A stretch of DNA of 64,000 nt from Streptomyces lucensis JCM 4490 (GCF_014650035.1 NZ_BMUE01000001.1:620001-684000); one strand, 5' to 3'. Shown: positions 24,911-33,835, counted from the stretch's first letter. Program-made: numbers and translations. The notes: a model not told the origin generated them from the sequence alone.

Positions 24911-27106
24911 GTGACAGCAGCAACGCCTTCCACCCTCTTCCCGCAGGCACCGGAGTCGGCCGACGCGGTGCTCGAAGGGCTCGACCCCGAGCAGCGCGAA
25001 GTGGCCACCGCCCTGCACGGGCCGGTGTGCGTGCTGGCCGGAGCGGGCACGGGCAAGACGCGGGCGATCACCCACCGCATCGCCTACGGGGTGCGCGCCG
25101 GCATCCTGCAGCCGTCGAGCGTGCTCGCCGTCACCTTCACCAGCCGCGCCGCCGGGGAGATGCGCGGCCGGCTCCGCCAGCTCGGTGCGCACGGCGTCCA
25201 GGCCCGCACCTTCCACTCCGCCGCCCTGCGCCAGCTGCAGTACTTCTGGCCGAAAGCGATCGGTGGCGGCATGCCCCGGCTCGTCGACCGCAAGATCCAG
25301 CTCGTCGCCGACGCGGCCGCCGCCTGTGGCACCCGGCTCGACCGGAACGAGCTGCGGGACGTCACCGCCGAGATCGAATGGTCCAAGGTCACCCAGACCG
25401 TCCCCGCCGACTACCCCTACGCGGCCGCGAAGGCCGGCCGCGAGGCCCCGCGCGACCCCGCCGAGATCGCCCACCTCTACGCCGCCTACGAGGACCTCAA
25501 GCGCGACCGCGCCGTGATCGACTTCGAGGACGTCCTGCTGCTGACCGTCGCCGTCCTCCAGGACCGGCACGACGTCGCCGAACAGGTCCGCGCGCAGTAC
25601 CAGCACTTCGTCGTCGACGAGTACCAGGACGTCAGCCCCCTGCAGCAGCGGCTGCTGGAGCTGTGGCTCGGCGACCGCGACAACCTCTGCGTCGTCGGCG
25701 ACGCCGGCCAGACCATCTACTCGTTCACGGGAGCAACGCCGGACCACCTCCTCGACTTCTGCGCCCGGCACCCCGGCGCCACCGTCGTGAAGCTGGTCCG
25801 CGACTACCGCTCCACCCCCCAGGTCGTCCGCCTCGCCAACGGGCTGCTCGCGCAGGCCCGCGGCCGCGCCGCCGACCACCGGCTGGAACTGGTCTCCCAG
25901 CGGCCCGCGGGCCCCGAGCCCGGCTACACCGAGTACACCGACGAGCCCGCCGAGGCCGAGGGAGCCGCCCGCCGCATCCGCGAGCTGATCGACGCGGGCG
26001 TCCCGGCCGCCGAGATCGCCGTCCTCTTCCGTACCAACGCCCAGTCCGAGACCTACGAGCAGGCCCTCGCCGACGCCGGGGTGCCCTACCAGCTGCGCGG
26101 CGCCGAGCGCTTCTTCGACCGGCCCGAGGTGCGCAAGGCGGGCGTCGCCCTGCGCGGCGCTGCCCGCTTCGGCGGCAACGACTCCCTGCTGGACGACGCG
26201 GTGGACCTGCCCTCGCAGGTGCGTGCCGTGCTGTCCGGTGAGGGCTGGACCAGCGAGCCGCCGGCCGGCTCGGGCGCCGTCAGGGAACGCTGGGAGTCAC
26301 TGGCCGCGCTGGTCAACCTGGCCCACGACCTCGCCGCCGCCAGGCCCGGTGCCACCCTCGGCGACTTCGTGACGGAACTGGACGAGCGCGCGGGCGCCCA
26401 GCACGCCCCGACCGTCCAGGGCGTCACCCTCGCCTCCCTGCACGCGGCCAAGGGCCTGGAGTGGGACGTCGTCTTCCTGGTCGGCGTCGCCGAGGGCATG
26501 CTGCCCATCACCTACGCCAGGACCGACGAGCAGATCGAGGAGGAACGCCGGCTCCTCTATGTCGGCGTGACCCGTGCGAGGGAACGGCTCCACGTCTCCT
26601 GGGCCCTGTCCCGCTCGCCCGGGGGGCGCGCCAACCGCAGGCCGAGCCGCTTCCTCGACGGGCTGCGCCCCGGCACCACGCCCACGGCCGGCCGTACGGG
26701 TCCCGCGGGTGGCGGCGGCGTCGAGCGGGGAAGCGCCGGGGGCCCCGGCGCCGCTCCCCGGCGCGCCCAGCGGACCCCGGCCCGCTGCCGGGTCTGCGGA
26801 CGCACCCTCACCGACGCGGGCGAGATGAAGCTGATGCGGTGCGAGGACTGCCCCTCGGACATGGACGAAGGGCTCTACGAACGGCTCCGCGCGTGGCGGG
26901 CGGTCCAGGCCGAGCGCAGCGGGCAGCCGGACTTCTGCGTCTTCACCGACCGGACCCTCGTGGCCATCGCCGAGGCGCAGCCCGAGAGCCCCGCCGAACT
27001 CTCCCGCATCCCCGGCGTCCTCAGCCGCAAGCTGCGCAGCTACGGAGCCGACGTTCTGGCCATCTGCGCAGGCCGGGAGCCCGTCGGGGACGGCGGGAGC
27101 GACTGA
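24911..27106 (+). CDS. uvrD2: ATP-dependent DNA helicase UvrD2
   Basis: A 731-residue SF1A 3'-5' helicase starting at the GTG at 24911. Motor motifs are GAGTGKTRA (Walker A, ~44-52), VTFTSRAAGEMR, VVDEYQDVSPLQQR, GDAGQTIYSFTGAT, VRDYRSTPQVV, LHAAKGLEWDVVFLVG and VGVTRARERL. After a Gly/Ala-rich linker come a tetracysteine zinc motif (CRVCGRT, then CEDCPSD, ~626-647) and an HRDC domain (to the end). This order of motor, tetracysteine and HRDC is diagnostic of actinobacterial UvrD2, which is essential in M. tuberculosis. It is divergent from mrx1. Confidence 0.93.
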   Translation: MTAATPSTLFPQAPESADAVLEGLDPEQREVATALHGPVCVLAGAGTGKTRAITHRIAYGVRAGILQPSSVLAVTFTSRAAGEMRGRLRQLGAHGVQARTFHSAALRQLQYFWPKAIGGGMPRLVDRKIQLVADAAAACGTRLDRNELRDVTAEIEWSKVTQTVPADYPYAAAKAGREAPRDPAEIAHLYAAYEDLKRDRAVIDFEDVLLLTVAVLQDRHDVAEQVRAQYQHFVVDEYQDVSPLQQRLLELWLGDRDNLCVVGDAGQTIYSFTGATPDHLLDFCARHPGATVVKLVRDYRSTPQVVRLANGLLAQARGRAADHRLELVSQRPAGPEPGYTEYTDEPAEAEGAARRIRELIDAGVPAAEIAVLFRTNAQSETYEQALADAGVPYQLRGAERFFDRPEVRKAGVALRGAARFGGNDSLLDDAVDLPSQVRAVLSGEGWTSEPPAGSGAVRERWESLAALVNLAHDLAAARPGATLGDFVTELDERAGAQHAPTVQGVTLASLHAAKGLEWDVVFLVGVAEGMLPITYARTDEQIEEERRLLYVGVTRARERLHVSWALSRSPGGRANRRPSRFLDGLRPGTTPTAGRTGPAGGGGVERGSAGGPGAAPRRAQRTPARCRVCGRTLTDAGEMKLMRCEDCPSDMDEGLYERLRAWRAVQAERSGQPDFCVFTDRTLVAIAEAQPESPAELSRIPGVLSRKLRSYGADVLAICAGREPVGDGGSD

Positions 27107-27117
27107 TGCGAACTCGT

Positions 27118-27159
27118 CGAAAAAATAGTTTGCGCATGCCCCGGCAATCCCCATAGGTT
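27118..27159 (+). promoter_or_regulatory. WblC-type promoter of the wblC leader
   Basis: An AT-rich block CGAAAAAATAG (27117-27127) sits three bases upstream of a TTGCGC -35 (27130-27135), and TAGGTT (27154-27159) is the -10 after 18 bases. An A-rich tract just upstream of the -35 is the known signature of WhiB7/WblC-activated promoters, where the AT-hook of WblC contacts DNA. This suggests autoactivation. Confidence 0.7.
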
Positions 27160-27270
27160 CTAGGCACGGAAGCAGCGGCCTTCTCCAAGACCGCGGTTCC
27201 GTGTTGTACTTGCATATCCGAACGGGCTGGTTGACCCCAGTCCTTGAGACGCCGAGAGGAGGCGAGTCCA

Positions 27271-27591
27271 GTGATCAGCATCTACGCCAGCACCATCAGC
27301 ACGGCCAAACTGACCGATCGCTCGGCCGTCTCCACGTGCATGCTCGGCGTCTCGGGCAAGGGCACCGGTCTGTCCGGCATTCGTGCCGTGCGTCCGGAGT
27401 CCTCCCTGTCTCTCGCGGGCCTTCCCGTTCGCGAGGGCAATGAGCGACCGACCAAGGCACTGGAAGCGGTAGAGGCACGGGCGCATGCCTATGCCTTCGC
27501 GGCGGCCGGTGCCGGATTCCGCAAGCAGACGACGCAGCACCACCTGATGTGGGCCTTCCGTGGGCCAGAACCCTGGAGTGATCCAGCCTGA
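27271..27591 (+). CDS. 106-codon leader ORF of wblC
   Basis: A GTG at 27271 follows a strong AGAGGAGG at 27255-27262. The 106-residue product (MISIYASTISTAKLTDRS at the start, AFRGPEPWSDPA at the end) has no known domain or signal peptide, and its codon use is less GC-biased than in neighbouring genes. The stop lies 22 bases before an intrinsic terminator that precedes wblC. In S. coelicolor and mycobacteria wblC/whiB7 is controlled by translation of an upstream ORF that affects termination of the leader; this is the natural candidate. The ORF may matter for its translation rather than its product. Confidence 0.6.
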   Translation: MISIYASTISTAKLTDRSAVSTCMLGVSGKGTGLSGIRAVRPESSLSLAGLPVREGNERPTKALEAVEARAHAYAFAAAGAGFRKQTTQHHLMWAFRGPEPWSDPA

Positions 27592-27613
27592 TCTCGATCA
27601 GGCCGGCGCCTTC

Positions 27614-27660
27614 AGGGCCGCGGAACCCCACCCGGGATCCGCGGCCCTTCTGTTTTCCCT
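27614..27660 (+). terminator. Intrinsic terminator (attenuator) in the wblC leader
   Basis: AGGGCCGCGGA (27614-27624) pairs perfectly with TCCGCGGCCCT (27638-27648), followed by TCTGTTTTCCCT, an unusually T-rich tail for this genome. Just upstream, GCCTGAT-CTCG-ATCAGGC (27586-27603) covers the leader ORF stop and could compete with it. Confidence 0.8.
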
Positions 27661-27764
27661 CAAACGGGACGACGGAGCGAAGGGGCCTCGGGACAGGAAA
27701 AGAACCCGGTACCACGCCGACACCCGGTCAACCGGCCGGAACGACCAGACGAGGAAGACCAACC

Positions 27765-28133
27765 GTGCAACTCGAAGCGCACGCCCCGTCCGTACCGCCT
27801 TCACAAACGATCCCCCCGCCCGGCCTCACGGAGGACTCCACCTTGACCCCCCTCACCGCGCTCACCGCGCTCGACGACGCCATCGAGAACCTCGGCGTAC
27901 CCGTCCCCTGCCGCTCCTACGACCCGGAGGTCTTCTTCGCCGAGTCGCCCGCGGACGTCGAGTACGCCAAGTCCCTCTGCCGTACCTGCCCGCTGATGGA
28001 GGCATGCCTCGCCGGCGCCAAGGAGCGGCGTGAGCCCTGGGGCGTCTGGGGTGGCGAGCTGTTCGTCCAGGGTGTCGTCGTCGCCCGCAAGCGGCCGCGT
28101 GGCCGCCCGCGCAAGAACCCGGTCACGGCATGA
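27765..28133 (+). CDS. wblC: WhiB-family transcriptional regulator WblC (WhiB7 type)
   Basis: A 122-residue Fe-S transcription factor with a GTG start after AGGAAGACC. Cluster ligands are Cys49, Cys72, Cys75 and Cys81 (VPCRSY, CRTCP, EAC). The beta-turn GVWGG at 93-97 contacts the principal sigma factor, and the AT-hook KRPRGRPRKNP at the end is specific to WhiB7/WblC. WblC binds sigma HrdB at AT-rich promoters and switches on intrinsic resistance genes when translation-targeting antibiotics are present. Its own promoter has the matching AT-rich signature, and a terminator-bearing leader of about 600 bases precedes it. Confidence 0.93.
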   Translation: MQLEAHAPSVPPSQTIPPPGLTEDSTLTPLTALTALDDAIENLGVPVPCRSYDPEVFFAESPADVEYAKSLCRTCPLMEACLAGAKERREPWGVWGGELFVQGVVVARKRPRGRPRKNPVTA

Positions 28134-28453
28134 ACACCGCAGGAACGATCGACCGCCCCCTCACGCACGACCCCAAGAAGCAGGCCCCGATGAAGCCGTC
28201 CACCAGCGAGCACGCAGGCTCCGCGACCACAGACTTCACCACCACCGGCGCTACCGAAGCGCGTCAGAACAGGAACCGAGAAATGCAACTCATGCAAGAA
28301 GCCCTGGCCCGTGCGCATATGCACGAGCGACTCGACGGCGCCGCGCGCGAGCGCCGGGCCATGCGCCTGGTGGTCGCCCAGCGGATGCAGCGCCGGGCCG
28401 AGCGCGCCTCGCTGCGTGCCCGCCGCGCGCTCGCCATGGCCGTCATGCAGTAA
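28130..28453 (+). CDS. Small basic protein coupled to wblC
   Basis: A 107-residue protein whose ATG at 28130 overlaps the wblC stop (ATGA). The first ~45 residues are polar and disordered; the rest is one long, very Arg/Ala/Met-rich helix (ERRAMRLVVAQRMQRRAERA). No domain is recognised. Translational coupling means it is co-induced with WblC, so a role in the antibiotic response or in RNA/ribosome binding is possible but only inferred. Confidence 0.75.
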   Translation: MNTAGTIDRPLTHDPKKQAPMKPSTSEHAGSATTDFTTTGATEARQNRNREMQLMQEALARAHMHERLDGAARERRAMRLVVAQRMQRRAERASLRARRALAMAVMQ

Positions 28454-28505
28454 GCCTCACACCCGAAGAAGCGGTGGCCTCCCGGCCCAGGGAGGCGAAG
28501 CCTTC

Positions 28506-28545
28506 CCGCGGGGGCCGGTCCGTCCGAACGGACCGGCCCCCGCGG
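28506..28545. terminator. Bidirectional terminator, perfect 18-bp stem
   Basis: Positions 28506-28523 pair perfectly with 28528-28545 around a CCGA loop. It separates the wblC operon (+) from the convergent kinase-like gene (-). Confidence 0.85.
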
Positions 28546-28577
28546 TGCGTTGTGCCCGGCGGCCGGGCACCCCCGCA

Positions 28578-29948
28578 TCAGGCCTCCGCCGCCGACTCCT
28601 CCTCGGCCGGCTCGCCGCCGGGGACGAATCCCGGCAGCCACTCCTCCAGTTCCTCCCGCAGCCGTACCGTGGCGCCCAGCTGGCACAGCACCCCGATCGT
28701 GCTGAGCGTCACCCGGTGGATCAGCAGATAGGCGGGCGGCAGGTTGAGCCGCTTGCCCAGTTGGTAGGCGGGGGACCGGGGGTCGGCGACGCGGGCGGCC
28801 TGGCCGCGCATCCAGGAGCGGGTGAAGGTGAACTCCTCGGCCCGGGCCGGCTCGATGATCGGCAGCAGGTAGTCGAGCACCGCGTCGGGGTCTAGCTCTA
28901 TGGACTCCTTCACGAAGCCTTCCGCGCACAGGAGTTCGTAGACGGTCTCGGCGTCGCCGTCCAGCGTCAGCCTGAGCGAGACGCCGATCGGCGAGGGCAG
29001 GCCGCCGGGGAGCCGGTCGACCGTGCCGAAGTCCAGGACGCCCAGGCGCCAGTCGTCCTCGCCGGCCGGACCGCCGGGGATCAGCCGGAAGTTGCCCGGA
29101 TGCGGGTCGGCGTGCAGCAGGCCGGTGCGGGCCGGTCCCGAGAACAGGAAGCGGGCCAGGAGCTGGCCGGCCCGGTCGCGCTGCTCCTCGGTGCCGTCCG
29201 CGATGACCTCGGACAGCGGGATGCCGTCGATCCACTCGGTCACCAGGACCTGATCGCTCTGGTGCACCACCGACGGCACCACCACGTCCGGGTCGTCCGC
29301 GAACTCCTCCGCGTGCGCGGCCTGGGCCTGGGCCTCCAGCCCGTAGTCCAGCTCCTCGGAGACGCGGTCCTTCAGTTCCGCGATGAGCGGCTTGATGTCC
29401 ATGCCGGGGATGAGCGGTCCCAGCAGCCGGGCGAAGCGGCTCAGCTGACCGAGGTCGGACAGCAGGGCCTCGCCGGCACCGGGGTACTGCACCTTGACGG
29501 CCACCTCGCGGCCGTCGTGCCAGACCGCCCGGTGCACCTGGCCGATCGAGGCGGCCGCCGCCGGCTTGTCCTCGAACTCCTCGAACAGCTCCCGCCAGTC
29601 CGGCCCCAGCCGCTCCTCCAGCACCGCGTGCACGGTGCGGGTCGGCATCGGGGGCGCCGCTTCCTGGAGCTTGGTCAGAGCCGCACGGTAGGGGCCGGCG
29701 ATCTCCTCGGGCAGCGCGGACTCGAAGACGGACATCGCCTGCCCGAACTTCATGGCGCCGCCCTTGAGCTCCCCGAGCACCTTGAACAGCTGCTCGGCCG
29801 TGCGCTGCTGCAGCTCCCGGCCGACGATCTCCGCGGACTCGCCCACGATCCGCTTGCCCAGCCCCCAGGTGGCCCGGCCGGCGAAGCCGAGCGGGAGCGC
29901 GGCGAGCTTGGCGGTCCGGGTGACCGCCTTCCGTGGAAGATCAGACAT
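28578..29948 (-). CDS. AarF/UbiB (ABC1/ADCK) atypical kinase-like protein
   Basis: A 456-residue protein with the UbiB-family layout. The KxGQ helix LKGGAMKFGQAMSV blocks the usual substrate site, the Ala-rich nucleotide loop is AAAASIGQVHRA, the lysine is in VAVKVQYPG, the ExD region is SEELDYGLEAQ, and the catalytic parts are LHADPHPGNF and VLDFGTVDR. Family members act as ATPases in isoprenoid quinone or lipid biology; the exact actinobacterial role is unknown. The M. tuberculosis counterpart (Rv3197) is also next to whiB7. It overlaps the upstream ThiF-like gene by 8 bases, so the two form an operon. Confidence 0.88.
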   Translation of the reverse strand: MSDLPRKAVTRTAKLAALPLGFAGRATWGLGKRIVGESAEIVGRELQQRTAEQLFKVLGELKGGAMKFGQAMSVFESALPEEIAGPYRAALTKLQEAAPPMPTRTVHAVLEERLGPDWRELFEEFEDKPAAAASIGQVHRAVWHDGREVAVKVQYPGAGEALLSDLGQLSRFARLLGPLIPGMDIKPLIAELKDRVSEELDYGLEAQAQAAHAEEFADDPDVVVPSVVHQSDQVLVTEWIDGIPLSEVIADGTEEQRDRAGQLLARFLFSGPARTGLLHADPHPGNFRLIPGGPAGEDDWRLGVLDFGTVDRLPGGLPSPIGVSLRLTLDGDAETVYELLCAEGFVKESIELDPDAVLDYLLPIIEPARAEEFTFTRSWMRGQAARVADPRSPAYQLGKRLNLPPAYLLIHRVTLSTIGVLCQLGATVRLREELEEWLPGFVPGGEPAEEESAAEA

Positions 29949-31155
29949 GCGCCCTCCAAGTCACAGTCGGCCGCGCCGCACCTGCCGCGCGTCGCCGCTC
30001 CGTCGACGGCCTTTGCACCGCCATTGTCCCGCGCGGCTGTCCGCCGCTTGGGGAGTGCTCCCGGTCAGCTCTGCGCGCCGCGCCGCACCCGCACGCCGGA
30101 TGCGGCTCGACCGGCCGGGAATGCCAGTTCAGACCGGGTACGGACATCTCCCAGCGGGCTCCCAGACTCGACGGCGACCCGCCGTCGAGGAAGGCCAGGG
30201 CGTGCGCCGCGGCCAGCCCGGCGACCGCCGAGGCCAGCGTCAGGTCGCAGGCCCCGGTCCGGCGGGCGCGGCCGGAGCGCCACTGGGAGAGGAGTCTGGG
30301 CCAGGCCGCGTCCCGGTCCGTGCGGTCCTCGTGCAGACAACCCGCGCAGCCCGACTCGCCGGGCAGGACGAGCGGACCCACCACCCCGGTGCCCTCCACG
30401 ACACCGGCGTACAGGTGCGGCGTTCCGGAGGCCATCAGCGGCTCGGCGGTGAGCGGGTCCGGTGCGTGCACGGCCACGTCGTCCCGCGGCGCGAAGACCA
30501 CCAGGGAGAGGCCGGGGTCCGTGGCGCCCGAGCCGCGGGAGTGGGGGTGACGCGGCGGCCGGTCCGGTGCCGCGCGGCGGACCGCGGCACGGGCGGCCGC
30601 GTCCCGGCGCTCCCCGAGGGACTCGGCGGGCAGTCCGCCCGGTGCCACGTCCCAGGGCTCGACACGGCCGGCGTCGCGTACGTCGACCTCGCCGACGCCG
30701 GCGCCCGACAGCACCGACGCCAGCAGGGCGCCCACCCGCCCGGCGCCCCGCACCCGCACCCGCAGGGTGCGGCGGGCGGCGAGCCGGGCGAGCGCGCCGC
30801 CCGGCTCGGAGGTGGTCAGGGTCAGGGAGGCGATATCGGGGCGCAGCCGGCGCAGGACGTCCTCCTTGCCCCGCATGGCCTCGGCGGCCGGCCCGCCGCC
30901 GCGCGCGTCGTCGACCAGGCCCGCGCCGGCCAGCCGCCGCACCAGTTCGTCGGCACGGCCCTCCGGCAGGTCCATGCGGCGGGCCTCCTCGCGCAGCAGG
31001 GGCAGCCCGCGGGTGCCGTTGAGCAGCTCCAGGAAGCCGCCCGTCGGCTTGTCCACGGGACCGAGCGTCACCGCGTGCGCCGGGGTCATCCCGAACTGCA
31101 CGGTGTCGAGATCGCGCCAGCCGCGCCGCAGCGCCGTCTTCACCATCGGATGCAT
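29941..31155 (-). CDS. ThiF/E1-like protein
   Basis: A 404-residue protein; the ATG at 31155 follows GGGGG at a suitable distance. The N-terminal half resembles a small winged-helix region (LLREEARRMDLPEGRADELV). The C-terminal half is a Rossmann fold of the ThiF/E1 type: VRVRGAGRVGALLASVLSGAG, DAGRVEPWDVAPGGL, then zinc-type cysteines CAGCLHEDRTDRD and CGCG. Such stand-alone E1-like proteins activate or bind peptide or ubiquitin-like partners, but no partner is encoded nearby. It is co-transcribed with the UbiB-like gene. Substrate unknown. The 274-base divergent gap to the next gene holds no recognisable site apart from a possible promoter near 31418. Confidence 0.8.
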   Translation of the reverse strand: MHPMVKTALRRGWRDLDTVQFGMTPAHAVTLGPVDKPTGGFLELLNGTRGLPLLREEARRMDLPEGRADELVRRLAGAGLVDDARGGGPAAEAMRGKEDVLRRLRPDIASLTLTTSEPGGALARLAARRTLRVRVRGAGRVGALLASVLSGAGVGEVDVRDAGRVEPWDVAPGGLPAESLGERRDAAARAAVRRAAPDRPPRHPHSRGSGATDPGLSLVVFAPRDDVAVHAPDPLTAEPLMASGTPHLYAGVVEGTGVVGPLVLPGESGCAGCLHEDRTDRDAAWPRLLSQWRSGRARRTGACDLTLASAVAGLAAAHALAFLDGGSPSSLGARWEMSVPGLNWHSRPVEPHPACGCGAARRADREHSPSGGQPRGTMAVQRPSTERRRAAGAARPTVTWRAHV

Positions 31156-31429
31156 GACTGACCCCCTTTCCCGTCGGCACATCACGGAACATCCGTCCGC
31201 CGGCGCGACCGGTGAGGCTCCGCCGACGCCTGCCAGCATGCACGGCCCGGGCCCCGCATGCCGAGAGTTGTCCACAAGTGCGCGATGTTCGTCATATGAA
31301 TCATTCGGGATGAGATGGTGCAAAAAGGACTCTAGGGCTGGTCGTACGAATCAAACGCATGGTGGGGCATCGGCAGCCAACCACCCGGGAGCCGGGACTT
31401 CGGCCGTGCGCAGCGGGTAACGTCGGGGC

Positions 31430-32026
31430 GTGCCCGCCGACCCCCTGCACCGCGCCGGACAGCAACAGCGCAGCACGACGAGCCAGCCGCCCGGCGGCTC
31501 GGGGGCGAGCCCGATCGAGGTCCGCAGGAGTGACCGGCGCCGCCGCACGGTCTCCGCGTACCGAGAGGGCGATCGCACCGTCGTGCTGATCCCCGCCCGG
31601 ATGACGAAGGCGGAGGAGCAGCGCTGGGTGACCGTCATGCTCGACAAGCTCGCCGCCCAGGAGAGCAAGCGCCAACTGGGCGACGCCGAGCTGGCCGAGC
31701 GCGCCGAGCGGCTGTCGGCCCAGTACTTCGGCGGCCGGGCCCGGCCCGTCTCCGTGCGCTGGGTCACCAACCAGAACACCCGCTGGGGCTCGTGCACCCC
31801 GGCCGAGGGCAGCATCCGGCTCTCGCACCGCCTGCAGGGCATGCCCGAGTACGTGATCGACTACGTGCTCTGCCACGAGCTGGCGCATCTGCTGGTGCCC
31901 GGTCACGGCCCCGGCTTCTGGCGGCTGCTGGAGGCCTATCCGCGCACCGAGCGCGCCCGCGGCTACCTCGAAGGGGTGGTCGCCGCCGAACGGCTGCCGC
32001 ACGTGCCCGGCGCGCGCGGCCGGTGA
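31430..32026 (+). CDS. YgjP/WLM-type (DUF45) zinc metallopeptidase
   Basis: A 198-residue gluzincin-like protein. The first ~45 residues are disordered. The core has VRWVTNQNTRWGSCTPAEG (the family's WGSC block) and the zinc motif CHELAHLLVPGHGPGFW with the third ligand likely in the second His region. The initiating GTG at 31430 lies seven bases after a TAACGT -10 (31418-31423), so the mRNA is probably leaderless. Relatives (YgjP, Wss1/SprT neighbours) are soluble metal proteases of unclear substrate. No signal peptide. Confidence 0.85.
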   Translation: MPADPLHRAGQQQRSTTSQPPGGSGASPIEVRRSDRRRRTVSAYREGDRTVVLIPARMTKAEEQRWVTVMLDKLAAQESKRQLGDAELAERAERLSAQYFGGRARPVSVRWVTNQNTRWGSCTPAEGSIRLSHRLQGMPEYVIDYVLCHELAHLLVPGHGPGFWRLLEAYPRTERARGYLEGVVAAERLPHVPGARGR

Positions 32027-32173
32027 GCGTCCCGGCCGCCCGGCACAGGTGAGCGGCCGACCGCGATTGTGTACCGGCTCTGTACCGACCAGCCCCGGCG
32101 GGGGCCGATACCGGCCATTGCCGTTAGCCTGGCGCGACGCACTCGCATTCGGGATGGGGGACGGTCGTAACGC

Positions 32174-33835
32174 ATGGCCAGGGAATTCCAACGCGGCCAC
32201 AAGGCCAGGATCAGTGACCTCACGGCGGGCACGGATCTGTACGTAGGCGTGCAGATCTCCGCCCCCGGACTGACCTTCGACATCAGCTGCTTCGGTCTGG
32301 ACGCCGACGAGCGCCTGTCGGACGACCGGTACTTCGTCTTCTTCAACCAGCCGAAGACGCCGGAGGAGTCCGTCCAGCTGCTGGGTGCCCAGGCGGGCGA
32401 CACGGAGTCCTTCCGGGTCACGCTCGACCGGATCCCGTCGCACATCCGCAAGCTGTCGTTCACGGCGACCCTCGACGGCGCCGGGCAGATGTCGCAGATC
32501 GCACCCGGACACCTGCGCATCGTGGCGGGCGGCGAAGAGGTCGCCCGGTACTCCTTCAGCGGCTCGGAGTTCTCCACCGAGCGGGCCGTGATGCTCGGCG
32601 ACTTCTACTTCAAGGACGGCTGGCGCTTCGCGGCCGTCGGCCAGGGCTTCGACGGCGGTCTGGACGCGCTGCTGAGGAACTTCGGCGGCGAGGTGCTGGA
32701 GGAGGAGGCGCCCGCGGCCCCGCAAGCCCCGCAGACCGGCGCCGCGCCGGGCTTCGCGCCGCCCGCCCAGGCCGCGGCACCGCCCGCGTTCGGAGCCCCG
32801 GCGGCCCCGGCTCCCGCTCCGGCACCCGCCCCCGTGCCGCAGGCCGCCCCGGCCCCCGCGCCGCAGGGCTTCGCGCCGCCGCCCGGCCACACGCCGCCCC
32901 CGGCCCCCGCGCCGAACATGCACGCCGCGCCGACGGTCATCGCCCCGCTGGCCCCGCCGGCCGGCGCCGCCGTCCCGCCCCCGGCGCCCTACGGCCAGCC
33001 GCCCCAGCAGCCGTCGTACGGCGGACAGCCCGGCGCGCCGCTGCCGCCCGGATACGGCCGGCAGCCGCCCTCCCACGGCGGCCAGCCGGCCGCGCCCATG
33101 CCCCCCGGCTACGGCCAGGTCCCCGGCCAGCAGGCCGCGCCCTACGGAGTGCCGCAGGCCGCCCCGCAGGGCGGTGCCGGAGTGACGGCCGCGCTCCAGG
33201 CGTTCAAGGAGACGCCGACCGGCCAGCGCTGGACGCAGCAGAACAAGAAGCTCATCCGCGTCGACCTCGGCATCGGCGGCCAGCCGGTGCTGGCCCGGCA
33301 GGGCAGCATGGTGCTCTACCAGGGCAAGGTCGACTTCGGCTACAAGGGCGCCGGGTTCGCCGGCCGGATCGTCGGCAACGCCACCGGCCAGGAGATGCAG
33401 CTGATGCGCTGCACCGGCCAGGGCCAGGTGTTCCTCGCCGAGAACTCCGCCCACCTGCACCCGGTCGAGCTGCAGGGCGACGCCATCTGCGTGTCGGCCG
33501 AGAACGTCCTCGCCTTCGACGAGAGCCTGAGTTACGAGGTCCGCCGCGTCGAGGGCCACGGCATCCCCGGCGGCGCGCTGTTCACCATGCAGTTCCAGGG
33601 CACCGGCACGATCGTCGTCAAGACGCACGGCACGCCCGTGGTGCTGCCGGTCACGCCGACCACCTTCGCCGACTGCAACGCCGTCGTCGCCTGGTCGGCC
33701 GCCTCCCAGGTGATCGTCTCCAGCCAGGTCCGGATGCGCCGCAACGCCTACCCGGGCGACACCGGAGAGAGCGTCAACCTCCAGTTCCGGGGCGCGCCCG
33801 GCAACTTCATCGTCGTCCAGCCGTACGAGGTCTGA
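32174..33835 (+). CDS. TerD-AIM24 fusion protein
   Basis: A 553-residue two-domain protein. Residues 1-~170 are a TerD-family (tellurium/stress, calcium-binding type) domain: FDISCFGLDADERLSDDRYFV-like core split by FFNQPKTPEES, and GEEVARYSFSG. Residues ~180-335 are a Pro/Ala/Gln/Gly-rich linker. Residues ~345-553 are an AIM24 beta-sandwich (LGIGGQPVLARQGSMVLYQG, GQVFLAENSAHLH). It leads an array with two stand-alone AIM24 genes. TerD proteins in Streptomyces affect stress and development; AIM24 is named for a mitochondrial inner-membrane protein. What the complex does is unknown. The start follows GGGGGACGG. Confidence 0.88.
   Translation: MAREFQRGHKARISDLTAGTDLYVGVQISAPGLTFDISCFGLDADERLSDDRYFVFFNQPKTPEESVQLLGAQAGDTESFRVTLDRIPSHIRKLSFTATLDGAGQMSQIAPGHLRIVAGGEEVARYSFSGSEFSTERAVMLGDFYFKDGWRFAAVGQGFDGGLDALLRNFGGEVLEEEAPAAPQAPQTGAAPGFAPPAQAAAPPAFGAPAAPAPAPAPAPVPQAAPAPAPQGFAPPPGHTPPPAPAPNMHAAPTVIAPLAPPAGAAVPPPAPYGQPPQQPSYGGQPGAPLPPGYGRQPPSHGGQPAAPMPPGYGQVPGQQAAPYGVPQAAPQGGAGVTAALQAFKETPTGQRWTQQNKKLIRVDLGIGGQPVLARQGSMVLYQGKVDFGYKGAGFAGRIVGNATGQEMQLMRCTGQGQVFLAENSAHLHPVELQGDAICVSAENVLAFDESLSYEVRRVEGHGIPGGALFTMQFQGTGTIVVKTHGTPVVLPVTPTTFADCNAVVAWSAASQVIVSSQVRMRRNAYPGDTGESVNLQFRGAPGNFIVVQPYEV

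Noticed and set aside
32700..33180. Possible tandem repeat array
   Set aside because: It is the Pro/Ala/Gln-rich linker coding sequence of the TerD-AIM24 protein, repetitive only because of residue bias.
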